The notes under the pieces are model-generated. The model did no database searches. It had not been told where the DNA came from and was given only the letters and a program-made list of their open reading frames with translations. A stretch of 64,000 nt of DNA from Atherix ibis (lineage: Eukaryota > Arthropoda > Insecta > Diptera > Athericidae). Shown piece after piece: positions 47,206 through 58,322 of this stretch. The stretch covers positions 26,622,233 through 26,686,232 of the forward strand of contig OY282610.1 in NCBI GenBank assembly GCA_958298945.1. Direction: 5' to 3'. The translations under genes and the position numbers were made by a program. The stretch's first letter is position 1. Each line of letters begins with the position of its first letter.

Positions 47206-48347
47206 TTTGTATATAATCGAAACATTACCATAAATGGTAAATATTGGATTAAGTAAATATAATTTTATGTTTTATATTTTTTTTATAAAACTATTCTGAT
47301 GCAGATCTATTAGTCTCTAAACTACAAAATTACTCGATATTAATAATTAGAGATAAAAGTCAAAGTTCATTTAACGAAAAAGAACGAAACACATTCCACT
47401 TAAGAAAATTATAAGCTTTTGTATCTAGGTTTCCTATAAAAAATATCTGCTTTAATAGTCTTTGATTAAAACAATATAAAGAAATAGGATAAATATTGTA
47501 GAAGAAGAACATTTCATTCTTATTATGAAGTTACTCCATATTCTTATGAAATATTATTTTCAACAATTGTAATTTTTATAAATAATGGAAATAAATATTG
47601 ATTAAATCTGTAAAAATGGAATTTCCCACAAAAATATCAGAAAATTCAAACCGCAAACCAAAAAAGCTTAACAACGTTTTGATAAGCACCAAAACTTTTA
47701 ATTGCAATTAGAACGGATAAAAATAAAAAATTCAAATGAAAGAAAATATTGAAAGGGGAAAACACCCCTTCTTATTATGTAATACGAGTATACGAGTCAG
47801 TTTTAATATTAACAAAAGTGTTAAATATGCGCGGTTACATTATTTAGCTTTTACTGTACGAAAACGTGTGTGATTGTTTTTCGTCTCGATAAGAAATCGT
47901 TATCAACTGAATGTAATTTTCACCTTAAGTTTTTCGTTCAATTAATTTTTATCAGAACCACAAGGAAATAAATAAGTTCCTTTCAAAAATATTTCAATTT
48001 GTAGATTTTAATTGATATTACAATATATAAATTTCCAAATTAAAATCTATTCGAAATATATTTAATTGGTTTTGTTTTGTTTCTTATATGCCACGACTAT
48101 TGTGTAGGTTGGCTTGTGTAAAGCACAAACTTTATAAGCTTCTTTAAAAAGCCTGGTTAATATTTAGTTGGACGAAGAAGTCAGAGATTGGTTAATTTTT
48201 TGAAGCATATTTCCATATATAAGAATATATTAAGGAGAGAAGTTGTTGGATCTACTAGGAGATGTACAATAGAAGGAATCCTATTCAAAAAGAATATCTA
48301 CATTTAATGGCACTCAGTTAATATTATACGGCATGTAAGCAGTCATA
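47206..48347. other. Gene-free A+T-rich stretch
   Basis: Nothing recognised on either strand. Confidence 0.45.
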
Positions 48348-49075
48348 GCATTGCTCCTAAAGATCGACCACAAAACAGTTTTAAACCATCTGCATAGCTG
48401 AATTAAAAAAAAGGTCGATGTTTTGATGCAAAAAAATATGATAGATCAAATTTCTATCTGGGAAGTCTTGACCAAGCGGAATGAAATCGACCCATTGCTT
48501 AAACGGATTGTGACTGGAGATAAGAAATGGGTGACATACAACAATATTATGTAAAAACCATTGTGGTGTGGAGAAGCGCTGTGAGGTGGCTTAGACGATG
48601 GCCAAACCCGGACTGGAAAGGGATCATCAGAAAAGAATTCTTAAACAGAAGGTTTTGCTGTGCATTTGGTGGGACTGGAAACCAACCATCTACTATAAGC
48701 TGCTTTTATATGGTCCAAACACTAAATTCGGACCTCTACTGTCAACAATTGGACCAGAAGCAACCAAAATAGGCCAACAGGAGAGTTGTTGTATTCCATC
48801 AGGACAACACCAGGCCAAACAAGTCTATGTTATAGTGACTCGCCAGGAACTCTGGGAGCTTTGTTGGAATAATTTGATGCGTCCACCTTATAGTTCAGAC
48901 CTGGCATCAAGCGATTACAATCTATTTTTATCATTGCAAACTTCCTTAGTGATAAGAAATTGGCATCAAAAGAAGATTGCCAAACACGCTTTGTCGAGAT
49001 TGGTCAGAACACATTTAATCAGAAAATCATGATTAAATGTGGTCTGCCCAATCCAAATCTTAGAGAAGTTCCCTT
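48348..49075 (+). pseudogene. Mariner transposase relic, mauritiana-like
   Basis: Plus-strand blocks in shifting frames: IDHKTVLNHLHS (DNA-binding region, near 48,365), KRNEIDPLLKRIVTGDKKWV (first catalytic aspartate in TGDKKW, near 48,475-48,535), KVLLCIWWDWKPTIYYKLLL (48,640-48,705), decayed HQD region near 48,795, LMRPPYSSDLASSDYNLFLS (third aspartate, near 48,880-48,940), then LSDKKLASKEDC near 48,950-48,985 in another frame. The frame 48,598-49,032 covers only part of it. At least four frame changes and several stops exclude function. No terminal repeats or TA duplication were found, so this copy is older than those at 31.3 and 54.5 kb. Confidence 0.8.
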
Positions 49076-50160
49076 GCTGAGAATTTCAATTTACTAACAA
49101 AAAAAAATTAATAATTAAAAAAAAATTATTTAAAAAAAAAAAAAAACTGAGATTATAAGAAAGAACAAAACGAAATCTCATAAATAAAATTAACAAAAAT
49201 TTGGCAAAACGATTTATTTCGCAAGAGTTCTTCTTCCTGTTTTCTATTTTTATTTATTTAATATTAAAAATTTTTAATGAAAATTTGTTCTCTTTTAAAC
49301 TTGATTTGAATTTAAAAAAGATATTCATCCATAGATGGCAGTAGTGCCGCTAAAAATCCACGTTTTCCACATACTAAAATTTTATATATATTTTTTTTAT
49401 TTATCCGGCGATAGTTATAGTATTGTTATTTGAAAAGTGATAATAGATATAGTATTGAAAATAATTTTGAATTTATATATTTTTTTATAGTTTTAGAATT
49501 AGCTCACTAGATGGCCGCATATTTTTTTTTCTCATTTTCATTGTTTTTATGATCTAGACTTTAATTTTTTTTATCAGAATTTATTACGAGTAGATTAGAA
49601 TTTTTTTTTGTCAATTTATTCATTTACAGATCACCATAGTCAATGACACGCTCTGACATAAATTCTATTCTAAGAACGTGTGGCTACCTGTTGATTGAGT
49701 TTGATGTTTTATTAACCCTTTTTATTGTGCGTTCGTCTTATTTTAGTAGTCAAGAATTTATTGTAAATCAAGATTGAACTCGATTTATTTCAATATTTTT
49801 ATTTAAGACAAAACAAGATTTGAAATGAAATTGAAATAAATGCAAATACTTTGTATAGGGGGGGGGGGGGTTGTGATTCGGTTGTATGGTGATGGCTCTG
49901 AGGTTTTTCCAAAGGTGGTGTTTGAAAAATAGACAAAAAAGTATTACATGAGCATCAATATATGTATTTAAGTGTGCATAAAAGCTAATATATACAATCT
50001 AAATGGTAACAGCAAAACGAAATAGAAAATTCGAATGCATATATTCTATCTATTTTCTTTCCTTTTATTTAAATACTCTGATAAGAAGGTGTTGTGCATA
50101 TAAATTTGACAATGAATTGAAAGTTGTTTCAGAGCCAAAAAAAAGAGAAAGGAAACAATA
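49076..50160. other. Gene-free stretch with a G13 run
   Basis: Thirteen consecutive G at 49,858-49,870 in otherwise A+T-rich DNA. No coding signal. Confidence 0.5.
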
Positions 50161-52378
50161 AAAAATATCTTAGTAAAAATTTATGAGTAAAATTTTTTGG
50201 TAAAATATTGTCCGTAGGATTTTTTCAAGAAAATTTTTCCAATAAAATCTTGTTAGTAAATTTCGTCAAAAAATATTTCCCAGTAAAAATTCGTCAGTAA
50301 AAATTGTAAAGTAAAAATTTGTTAGTAGAAATTTGTCAAGAAAATTGTGCCAGTAAAATTGGTCAGTTAAAAATTGTCAGTAAAATTTTGTCAGTGAAAT
50401 TTTGTCAGTAAAACCTTATCAGTTGAATTTTGTCACTTAAAATTTGTCAGTAAAATTTTGTCCGCAAAATTTTGTTAGTAAAATTTTGTCAGTAAGAGTT
50501 TTCCAGTAAAATTTTGTCAGTAAATTTCGTCAATAAACATTTTACCCAGTAAAAATTCGTCAGTAAAAAAGATTCAAGTAAAAAGTTTTGAGTAGAAATT
50601 TGTCAGTAAAATTTTGTCACTCCGTAAAATTATGTCAGTAACGTTTTATAAGGAAAAATCTGTCGGTAAAAATTTGTCAGTAAAATTTTTTCAAGAAAAT
50701 TGTACCAGTAAAATTTGGTCATTAAAGTTTTGTCGGTTAAAATTTGTAAGTAAAATTTTGTCAAGAAAATGTTGTCAGTAAAATCTTGTTAGTAAATTTC
50801 GTCAATAAATATTTCCCAGTAAAAATTCGTCAGTAAAAATTGTAAAGTAAAAATTTGTGAGTAGAAATTTGTCAAGAAAATTGTGCCAGTAAAATTTTGT
50901 TAGTAAAATTGGTCTGTTAAAATTTGTCAGTAAAATTTTGTCAAGAAAATTGTACCAATAAAATTTTGTCAGTTAAATTTTGTCAGTAAAACCTTATCAG
51001 TTGAATTTTGTCAGTTAAAATTTGTCAGTAAAATTTTGTCCGTAAAATTTTGTTAGTAAAATTTTGACAGTAAGAGTTTTCCAGTAAAATTTTGTCAGTA
51101 AAAATTCGTCAGTAAAAAAAATTCAAGTAAAAAGTTTTGAGTAGAAATTTGTCAGTAAAATTTTGTCACTCCGTAAAATTATGTCAGTAACGTTTTATAA
51201 GGAAAAATCTGTCGGTAAAAATTTGTCAGTAAAATTTTGTCAAGAAAATGTTGTCAGTAAAATCTTGTTAGTAAAATTGGTCTGTTAAAATTTGTCAGTA
51301 AAATTTTGTCAAGAAAATTATACCAATAAAATTTTGTCAGTTAAATTTTATCAGTAAAACTTTGTCAGTTAAATTTTGTCAGTTAAAATTTGTCAGTAAA
51401 ATTTTTTCCGTAAAATTTTGTTAGTAAAATTTTGTCAGTAAGAGTTTTCCAGTAAAATTTTGGCAGTAAATTTCGTCAATAAACATTTTACCCAGTAAAA
51501 ATTCGTCAGTAAAAAAAAGTCAAGTAAAAATTTTTGAGTAGAAATTTGTCGGTAAAATTTTGTCACTCCGTAAAATTATGTCACTAACGTTTTATAAGGA
51601 AAAATCTGTCGGTAAAAATTTGTCAGTAAAATATTGTCAAGAAAATTGTGCCAGTAAAATCTTGTCGGTAAAATTTTGTCAGTAAAATTTTTCGGTAAAA
51701 TGTTATCAGTAAAATATTGTCAGTAAAATTTTGTCAGTAAAATTTTGTTAGTAAATACCGTCAATAAAAATTTGTCAGTAAAATTATGTCAAGAAAATTA
51801 TGGCAGTAAAATTTTTTCAGAAAAATTTTGTCAGTTAAAATTTGTTGGTAAAATTTTTTCAGTTAAGTTTTGTCAGTAAAATTTTGTCAGGATAAATCGG
51901 TTAGTAAAATTTTTTCAATAAAAATTTGTGAGTAGAAATTTGTTAGTAAAATTTTTCGGTAAAATATTATCAGTAAAATATTTTCTGTAAAATTTTGTCA
52001 GTCAAACTTTTTCAGTAAAGTTTTGTTAATAAAATTTTGTCAGTAAAACAAGGCCAATAAAATTTTGTCAGTAAAATTTTGTCAGTAAAATTTTGTCAGT
52101 AAAATTTTGCCAGCAAAATTTTTAAGTAAAAAAATTTTGTCAGTAAAAGTTTGTCAGTAAAATTTTGTCAGTAAATTTCGCCAAGAAAAATTTCCCAGTA
52201 TAAATTCGTCAGTAAAATTTTTAAAGTAAAAATTTGTGAGTAGAAATTTGTCAGTAAAATTTTTTCAGTAAAGTTTTATCAGTAAAATTAGATCAGTAAA
52301 GTTTTGTCAGGAAAATTATGTTGGTAAAAATTATTCAATAAAATTTTGTCAATAAAATGTTGTCAGTTAAAAAATAAA
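50161..52378. repeat. Minisatellite array 4, 14-bp unit
   Basis: GTCAGTAAAATTTT family again. Composite repeats are visible: the landmark ttataaggaaaaatctgtcg recurs near 50,647, 51,206 and 51,594. The array ends in A-rich DNA about 140 bp before a candidate small ORF. Confidence 0.9.
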
Positions 52379-52521
52379 AAAGATAAAATATAAAAAAATG
52401 TGAAACGAGAATCAATATTACAATCTTTCAATTAGACTTAGAATTTTTGATACTAAAAGAGAGTAAGAAAAAAAGACAACAAAAAAAGATATAATAAAAA
52501 AAAACTATAAAGAGTACAAAA

Positions 52522-52749
52522 ATGATAAGGCAATTGGGAGCTGATAAGGAGCTGTTTTCGAGTACATGCATTGGTGTTAGTAGAAAATTATTGGGAATTG
52601 TGGAGATGTCAAGAGAGCTTAATAAGTGGATACAAAGGATACAAATATTGAGTCAGACTCAGAGAGGGATCAATGAGAAAATAAGCAGCTCATTTGCGTA
52701 CGCGAATTGCATTGTTACGAGTACGTTTGCATGCTCTTTCTTCTCTTAA
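52522..52749 (+). CDS. Candidate small ORF, unrecognised
   Basis: An ATG-started 75-codon frame (MIRQLGADKELFSSTCIGVS...) with an A-rich upstream context resembling a fly start site (acaaaaATG). Its composition is balanced and its G+C higher than the flanks. The middle is helix-prone (EMSRELNKWIQRIQ) and the end is serine-, cysteine- and phenylalanine-rich. No domain is recognised. The opposite strand is also open for 44 codons (52,690-52,820), so the openness may reflect composition. It sits between array 4 and the candidate first exon on the other strand. Confidence 0.18.
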   Translation: MIRQLGADKELFSSTCIGVSRKLLGIVEMSRELNKWIQRIQILSQTQRGINEKISSSFAYANCIVTSTFACSFFS

Positions 52750-53095
52750 TACAATTCTAGATCGAGTATTGGAATTTTGATGAAAAAGAAAACGCCATGC
52801 TAAGATGCGTTGTACTTTGTAGCCTTTGTAGATTTTCTATTGAATCTATTTAGCAAAAAATAAAAAAATAAGATGAAAATCATACCAAAAAGAATAAGAA
52901 ATATTTTTTACTTCTGTATCTATCGCATCTGATATAGTCGAGAGTGAATTCTAGGATCAGAATCAGTCCGTACACCTTCTACGCAGACTGTATCGAAGAA
53001 TAGCGTATGCCTTTTCAATGATGTGTTAAGATACGGGCGAGTTTTTTTTATTTATTTGATTGTTGTTGCTGTTACTAATAATGCAAAAAAATTAC

Positions 53096-53150
53096 CTTTC
53101 AATCCGATAGATACAGATGTCGATGTTGAGGTGAACATTTTGGCGAGCTA
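53096..53150 (-). CDS. Candidate first coding exon (alternative 5' route) of the host gene
   Basis: On the minus strand, GCCAAAATG at 53,138-53,136 matches the fly start-codon context. Fourteen codons (MFTSTSTSVSIGLK) plus one base run to a good donor, AAAG|GTAATT, at 53,096. It ends in phase 1, exactly what the 34-base exon at 17,806-17,839 needs; the junction codon would be GAA (Glu). A TTCAG at 53,151-53,155 of the complement could be an acceptor for an untranslated exon or overlap an initiator. The intron to 17,839 would be about 35 kb and hold arrays 1-4, the 338-bp satellite and several transposons. Evidence is splice and start signals plus phase only. Confidence 0.28.
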
Positions 53151-54157
53151 CTGAATACATATGTATCTATAAAAGGGCAATAGAGTAAAGAAAAAGAGTT
53201 AACCATAGAGAAAACGAGAATACAATTGATCCATATTCGTCCCTATTCTTAGAGTTTGCCAATATGTGTTATTGTACTTTATGTTAGATAGAATATTGCT
53301 GGAAAAGTTTCCGAATAATAAAGACTTTTTGCCTTCGAAATTTGTTTGGTTTTCTTTTTTTTTTAATCTAAAAATCAATATTTCTTGTTTTATTCTATTT
53401 TTTTGTTGTTACCCTTTTCTATTAAATAAAATACAATCCAATTTTATTTTGTATATGCATATCATCCACCTACGAGTATGTTGATAATATTATGGCTAGT
53501 ATTTGCATCTTCGAATTCGTATCGATTATGGTGGATAAGTACTTATAGTGAAATGTTTAACTTTTGTAAGTAAATTAATATGATACGGTTGAGACTTTAA
53601 AAAGTATCTTTCAAAAAGAGATTCATTCGAAAAGTGTAACATTTCAAAATGCCTAACAAGAAACATATTTTTTTCTCTCGATTAAATCGGAAAATTAATT
53701 TTTTTCTAATCCTTGTTCGGTTTTTTGTTTGTTCTTGTATATAAGATCTCAAAGCTCAGTTTATAACATCACGGCAACCAAAATTATTATCAAAATTTCT
53801 TTAAACCTAACTACGAGTATAAGGTTATAGAGGAACTAAGACTATCGACCCTAACGCCAACTTAAAAGAACTTTCTTGAAGAGCTTAATAGAAAGACCTT
53901 ACACATATGTGGTTTTGCTGTAAACTTTTATGATAAGGAAAAATGAAAAATTCTTTAATATTCATTAGTATTGTAGATACTAGAACATTTTTTTGAATGG
54001 CCCTACCGACCCCAATCAAGTTATTATACTGTTGAGAAGAAGTGTATTAAGGGTTATCCAATTGGTGTTTTGTAAAATAAAATTTACAAAAGCAAATTTA
54101 AAATTAAGATTTCATTATATTGATTGGGTTTTGCCATTATTCATAGAATATTAATTA
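53151..54157. other. A+T-rich stretch upstream of the candidate first exon
   Basis: No recognised motif. The frame at 53,266-53,484 (+) is F/I/L-rich, without domain. Confidence 0.4.
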
Positions 54158-54545
54158 GTCGAAAAAGTTCGTGGTCTTTTGTCCGACAGATGACGTTAAT
54201 AGCAAATAATTCAGTAATCAATAGTCGCATTGTAACAACACTTAATTGAAATCAGTTTAGTATATGAAAATTTATTCAAGTTCAAAAATGGACCAAAATA
54301 CCACTTTGAGAAAGGCCACAATGCATCGCAGGATTGTGAAGAAATTTGTGGTGTTTATGGTAAAGATTTTGTATTAAAATCAGTAGTGCGCAAATTGTTT
54401 GCTTGCTTTCGTTCTGGAAATTTTGATGTCAAAGATGAGCTCCGCTCTGGTAAGCCAAATACTGAAAAAAATCGGGACTGCACTAGAAGGTCATCGTTCA
54501 TTATGAACTGCTACTTTTCGGTCAGGCTGTTAATTTGGTACTGTA

Positions 54546-55811
54546 CGAGGGTCATTCAACAAGTACTTAGCCTACAAAAGAAAAACTTTTGGAAAGGTGG
54601 CACTTTCCACATTATCTCCTTCAAGCTCCATACACTTGGCCCAGTGATGCTCTAACTTTTTTAACCCGTCCAAAAAATACATTTTCTCGAGGGAAGCAAA
54701 ATAGACCTCTGTGGCGACGATGACCTCCTCATTCGACCCAAATCTATTCTCGGCGAGTGATTTTTTCAGGTTTGGAAATAAAAAGTAGTAACAGGGGGCC
54801 ACATCTGGAGAGTACGGTGGATGGGGCAGCAATTCGTAGCGCAATTCGACCAATTTGGCCATGGCGACGGCGGAGGTGTGAGCCGGCGCGTTGTCGTGGT
54901 GGAACAGCACTTTTTTCTTCGCAAAGCGGGGCCGCTTTTTCTTCAATTCGACGTCAAATCGGCCCAATAAGTCAGCATAGTAGCGCCCCGTGATTGTTTT
55001 ACCCTTCTCGAGGTAATCGATGTGGATCACACCTTGTGAATACCAGAAAACGGTGGCCATCACCTTTCCGGCCGATCGAACAGCCTTTGCCTTCTTCGGA
55101 GCACGTTCGCCGGGTGAAGTCCACTGTTTCGACTGTTCCTTGGTCTCTGGTGTATACCAGTGAATCCATGTTTCGTCGACGGTCACGAAACGACGCAAGA
55201 ACTCCGCTGGATTTCGCTGAAACAGCGCCGAACACGTCGCCGATGTGGTCTCACGGTTGCGCTTGTTTTCCGGTGTGAGCAAACGCGGCACCCATTGCGC
55301 CGACAGCTTTCTCATGCCCAGGTCTTCGTGTAGAATATGATGCACCGTTCCTACTGCGATGCCCACAGTCTCAGCTATCTCGTGAACCTTCAATCGACGG
55401 TCTGCCAATACGAGATCGTGGACTTTTTTAACGTTTTCCTCCGTAGCAGCCGTTTTCGGGGCACCTGGGCGTGGCTCATCAAAAACCGACGTGCGGCCAC
55501 GAACAAACTCGTTGAACCAATTCTTGACGGTCGCCATCAAAGGAGAAGAGTCACCATACACAGCATCCAAGCGATCTTTGATTTCGCTGCGCGTTTTCCC
55601 TTCCAAAAAACAAGAATCTAATCACCGAACGATATTGTCTTTTTCCATTTTTGTGCAACCGACCGACACGCTCGCTTTCAAAGGCTCTCAAAACAAAACT
55701 AAAGAAGGGAATTGACTGAATTCTAACAGAATGTACTGCACGATGGTAAATTTTTTTTGTGACAGCAGTTTTATCGGGCGGTGAGGCTAAGTACTTGTTG
55801 AATGACTCTCG
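54546..55811 (-). mobile_element. Inner mariner (irritans-like), inserted into the outer mariner
   Basis: The 1266-bp element has a TA on each side (54,544-54,545 and 55,812-55,813). Its ends match for 26 of 27 positions inverted, starting CGAGGGTCATTCAACAAGTA on the left and CGAGAGTCATTCAACAAGTA on the right. The outer element's reading frame resumes directly after the TA duplication. Size and structure are those of a full-length mariner. Its G+C content is strikingly higher than the surroundings, fitting a recent arrival. Its transposase is annotated separately. Confidence 0.96.
54572..55648 (-). pseudogene. Mariner transposase with an early stop and a catalytic D-to-Y change
   Basis: The natural start is ATG at 55,648-55,646 (MEKDNIVR), followed by TGA at 55,624-55,622 as codon 9. 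Beyond it the frame is open without interruption to 54,572, more than 340 codons. Visible parts: helix-turn-helix VGIAVGTVHHILH, WVPRLL linker, first aspartate in VDETWIHWYTPE, second in FHHDNAPAHTS. At the third position the usual APSDYFLF reads APCYYFLF, so the third catalytic aspartate of DD34D is tyrosine (TAC, near 54,786) and the serine before it cysteine. The protein would be inactive even if the stop were bypassed. With only two disabling changes in an otherwise intact gene this is the youngest transposase copy here. Translation from a downstream start is possible but unproven. Confidence 0.95.
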
Positions 55812-56239
55812 TACTATGAACAACTCGAGAGATTACGCTAAGCGATTGAGACAAAAAGGGCTAGAATTGATCAATAAGAAAGGTGTCATCTTCCACTGCG
55901 ATAGCGCTCGATCAAACATATCTTCAGCCTAGGAAGTTTTTATGCTTTCCGTAAAATCTAGACCACTTTTTTTGATCTCAGCAGAGCTGTCTTAATGGAA
56001 TCAAGCTGGCTTCAAGAGAGACCTGTCGATTCAGTTTTTACCGATGGAATCATTGCCCCTACCGGTTGTACCGATGGAATCATTGCCCTACCGGAAATTG
56101 TCGAAATATTGCCGATAATAATGGAGAATGTTAAGTTTGAATAAATTTATTTCAACACTCTGATTTAAGCATCTCTACTTTACTCAAAAAACTCCACGAA
56201 CTTTTTCGACTAACATCATTCAAATGACCGCTATGAGAA

Positions 56240-56490
56240 TTTTACAGGACTCTAAATTTCGAGGATGATTCTTTCATACATTTCATGTTAGAATAGAGCG
56301 ATTTCTTGATAGACGCTAGTTACTTAATACTTTAAAATTTAAGGATTATCTGCATAAATAAGATTTTTTAGGTAATGCATTAAAAAGAAAATCAAGCATG
56401 ATTTTAAGGGACCAACTGACATCACGGTATCTTGAAATTATGAGTCTTCGGAACTTTTTGCACAATAAAGCTAAGATTAATAAATATCTT
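56240..56490. repeat. Second copy of the dispersed repeat seen at 19.9-20.2 kb
   Basis: Landmarks in the same order as at 19,900-20,170: gatttcttgatagacg, atctgcataa, cggtatcttgaaattatg, aactttttgcac. It begins just after the outer mariner's right end. Identity is moderate. Confidence 0.4.
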
Positions 56491-56659
56491 CCAAATAAAT
56501 ATCTTCTAGTTTGGGCTAAAATAAGTTTTAAAATTTGCCTTTACTAACGCTTTAATTGGTATTGGATCCTTGTCAAAATATATTATTTGTTGTTCTTTAA
56601 TTTTTTTTTGTTGAGCCTAACACAAACTGGTCCGCGATTATTTTTCAGCTTTTACTTTG

Positions 56660-57010
56660 AGTTGAAACATGTTGTCAATAATTAGAAAAGTTGATTTTAA
56701 ATAACAAGGTCTTTTAGCAAAAAGGGTAGAATTTTCAAATGCTATCAATTTAAAGACAGTCAAAAAATTTACTGCTATTATTTGACAGTTCAATTTAATA
56801 CATTAATGCGTATGTCAGTTGAAGTATTTTTCACGTGACTCTATCGAGTCGATATATAATTAGAAGAGCTGATTTTAACCAACAAGATCTTCTAGCAAAA
56901 AGGGTGGGCTTTTCAAATGCTGCCAAAAAGGAAACTGTCACGAAAGTTATTGACATTAATTGAGAGTCATATTAAACACATCATTGTGTGCATCTTTGGC
57001 GGGACTTTGT
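56660..57010. repeat. 177-bp tandem duplication
   Basis: The block attagaaaagttgatttta ... gcaaaaagggtagaattttc (from about 56,680) recurs as attagaagagctgatttta ... gcaaaaagggtgggcttttc (from about 56,858). The second copy is open on the plus strand for about 33 codons (LLAKRVGFSNAAKKETVTK) but I do not recognise it. Confidence 0.6.
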
Positions 57011-57059
57011 CAAAGTTTTTCAAAATGCATAATATGTTTTAAAATAAACCATGTGACCA

Positions 57060-58322
57060 AAATCTTCTGTCACTGTCAGTTGTATTCAGTGATATTTGCA
57101 ATTTTTTCGTGAAAAAAAAACCGGATACATGCCTCAAAAATGTCCGATTTTGCACGTCTGATAGTTTAATATATGCGCGACATGAACGAATTTTGTTCGT
57201 GCATGGGATTGTGCAGATTTGCCGCAAATAAACTTCGTGCATTGCACGAGCATTTTAATAATAGTGTAAATGCTTGAATGAACGTCTGTAAGAATAATTA
57301 ATAGCGATAAATGAGCAATTTACGCAAGTAAAAATGAATTTTAACATGTTGAAAAATAATTTTGTTCGTGCAAACGGTTTGTGAATTTTTTATTGGTGAA
57401 TTCTCTAGATGGTCGGTGCTATTCTTATTTTATTTACTTTTTATTTAATTTAAAAATCTTTTACCACTCTCAGCTGTATTTAGTAAAGTTAACAATTTAT
57501 TTATGAAAAGAGACATGCCTCAAGAGCACATAGAAATTACCCAATTTTTTTTAATCAAAATAATCGTGCACTTTTTACAATTTATGGTCGCCATAATCGA
57601 CCTAATGTGCTTGTTATTCGTCAAATTATAGAAAGTTCGACTGCCAGTAAGACAAAAATCTGGTCAAAGTGCCGAGAATATTGATGGCGTTCAGGCAAGG
57701 GCTGATAAAGATCCTGTCTGCCATTACAATATGGCTGAGGATATAAGTTGGATTTGGGGCTTATATATATTACACTAGAATAGAAGCCGTGAATTTGCTA
57801 ATTTTGCTCTAAAAAAGACTTGAAAATAATGTTGATTTTTCTAGTAATTACTGGGCTGAAGATAATTCAAAAATTTAATTCATGAAAAAAGTTACCGTTT
57901 GGTGTGGTCCTCACAGATCCTTAGCGAACGAGTTGCCGTCACTGTCAACGGTGAGTAGTACAGATCGGCGATATTGAGTTGTGTATAGAATAAATTGGAA
58001 GATATTGATTTAACGAATATTTGGTTTCAAGAAGAAGCCGCTACGTGCCACACAACCCCTGCCACAATCGATTTATTGCATGAAAAATTTAGTGCGTTCA
58101 TAATAACTTCTTTAGACCTCTTCTTGCGGAGTTATTTAAAATCATAATTGTTTCATGTTATTAACCATTCATTCATTAAAATTTGATATTAACTGTCAAA
58201 TACGAAAAAATATGACTGGATTTATTGTACAAGGTGATCGAAAATTATAACCATCGTATTCGTGTCTGCAAATGAAGCAGAGGCGATTATTTGATTGATG
58301 CTATTTTCAGAATATAATTGTA
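57060..58322 (+). pseudogene. Third Tc3-like transposase relic, most complete copy, with duplicated 5' end
   Basis: ATG at 57,515 starts MPQEHIEITQFF; with frame changes the sequence continues NQNNRALFTIYGRHNRPN, RQIIESS, SAENIDGVQARADKDP (57,540-57,720, DNA-binding region), then KKVTVWCG near 57,890 and NIWFQEEAATCHTTPATIDL (58,015-58,075, second catalytic block with D changed to E), and the C-terminal block VIENYNHRIRVCK with SRGDYLIDAIF at 58,222-58,312. The segment between the catalytic blocks is partly deleted. A second start region, with a similar leader and MPQKCPILHV, lies at 57,060-57,160, about 386 bp upstream, so the 5' end is duplicated. All copies are dead. Confidence 0.78.

Larger units (their letters stand above)
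54158..56210 (+). mobile_element. Outer mariner (mauritiana-like), deleted inside and carrying a nested mariner
   Basis: Perfect 17-bp inverted ends, GTCGAAAAAGTTCGTGG and its complement, flanked by TA at 54,156-54,157 and 56,211-56,212. Removing the inner element and one TA leaves about 785 bp, much less than a full mariner, so its middle was deleted. Transposase parts are: start ATG 54,288; FRSGNFDVKDELRSGKP (54,408-54,465) in the DNA-binding region; then, after the deletion, YELLLFGQAVNLVL, interrupted by the inner element, YEQLERLR, a frameshift, and KKGVIFHCDSARSN (55,880-55,915, the second catalytic block decayed). A 29-bp direct repeat lies near 56,040-56,095. Confidence 0.93.

Noticed and set aside
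36206..52378. Regular short repeats as a CRISPR array
   Set aside because: Units are contiguous 14-16-bp variants without unique spacers, and the context is eukaryotic.
52930..53040. 40-codon open minus-strand stretch just downstream of the candidate first exon
   Set aside because: No acceptor in the right phase and it ends at a stop with no poly(A) signal; kept out of the gene model.
54757..55715. Several plus-strand frames of 74-94 codons
   Set aside because: Shadows of the inner mariner transposase on the minus strand.
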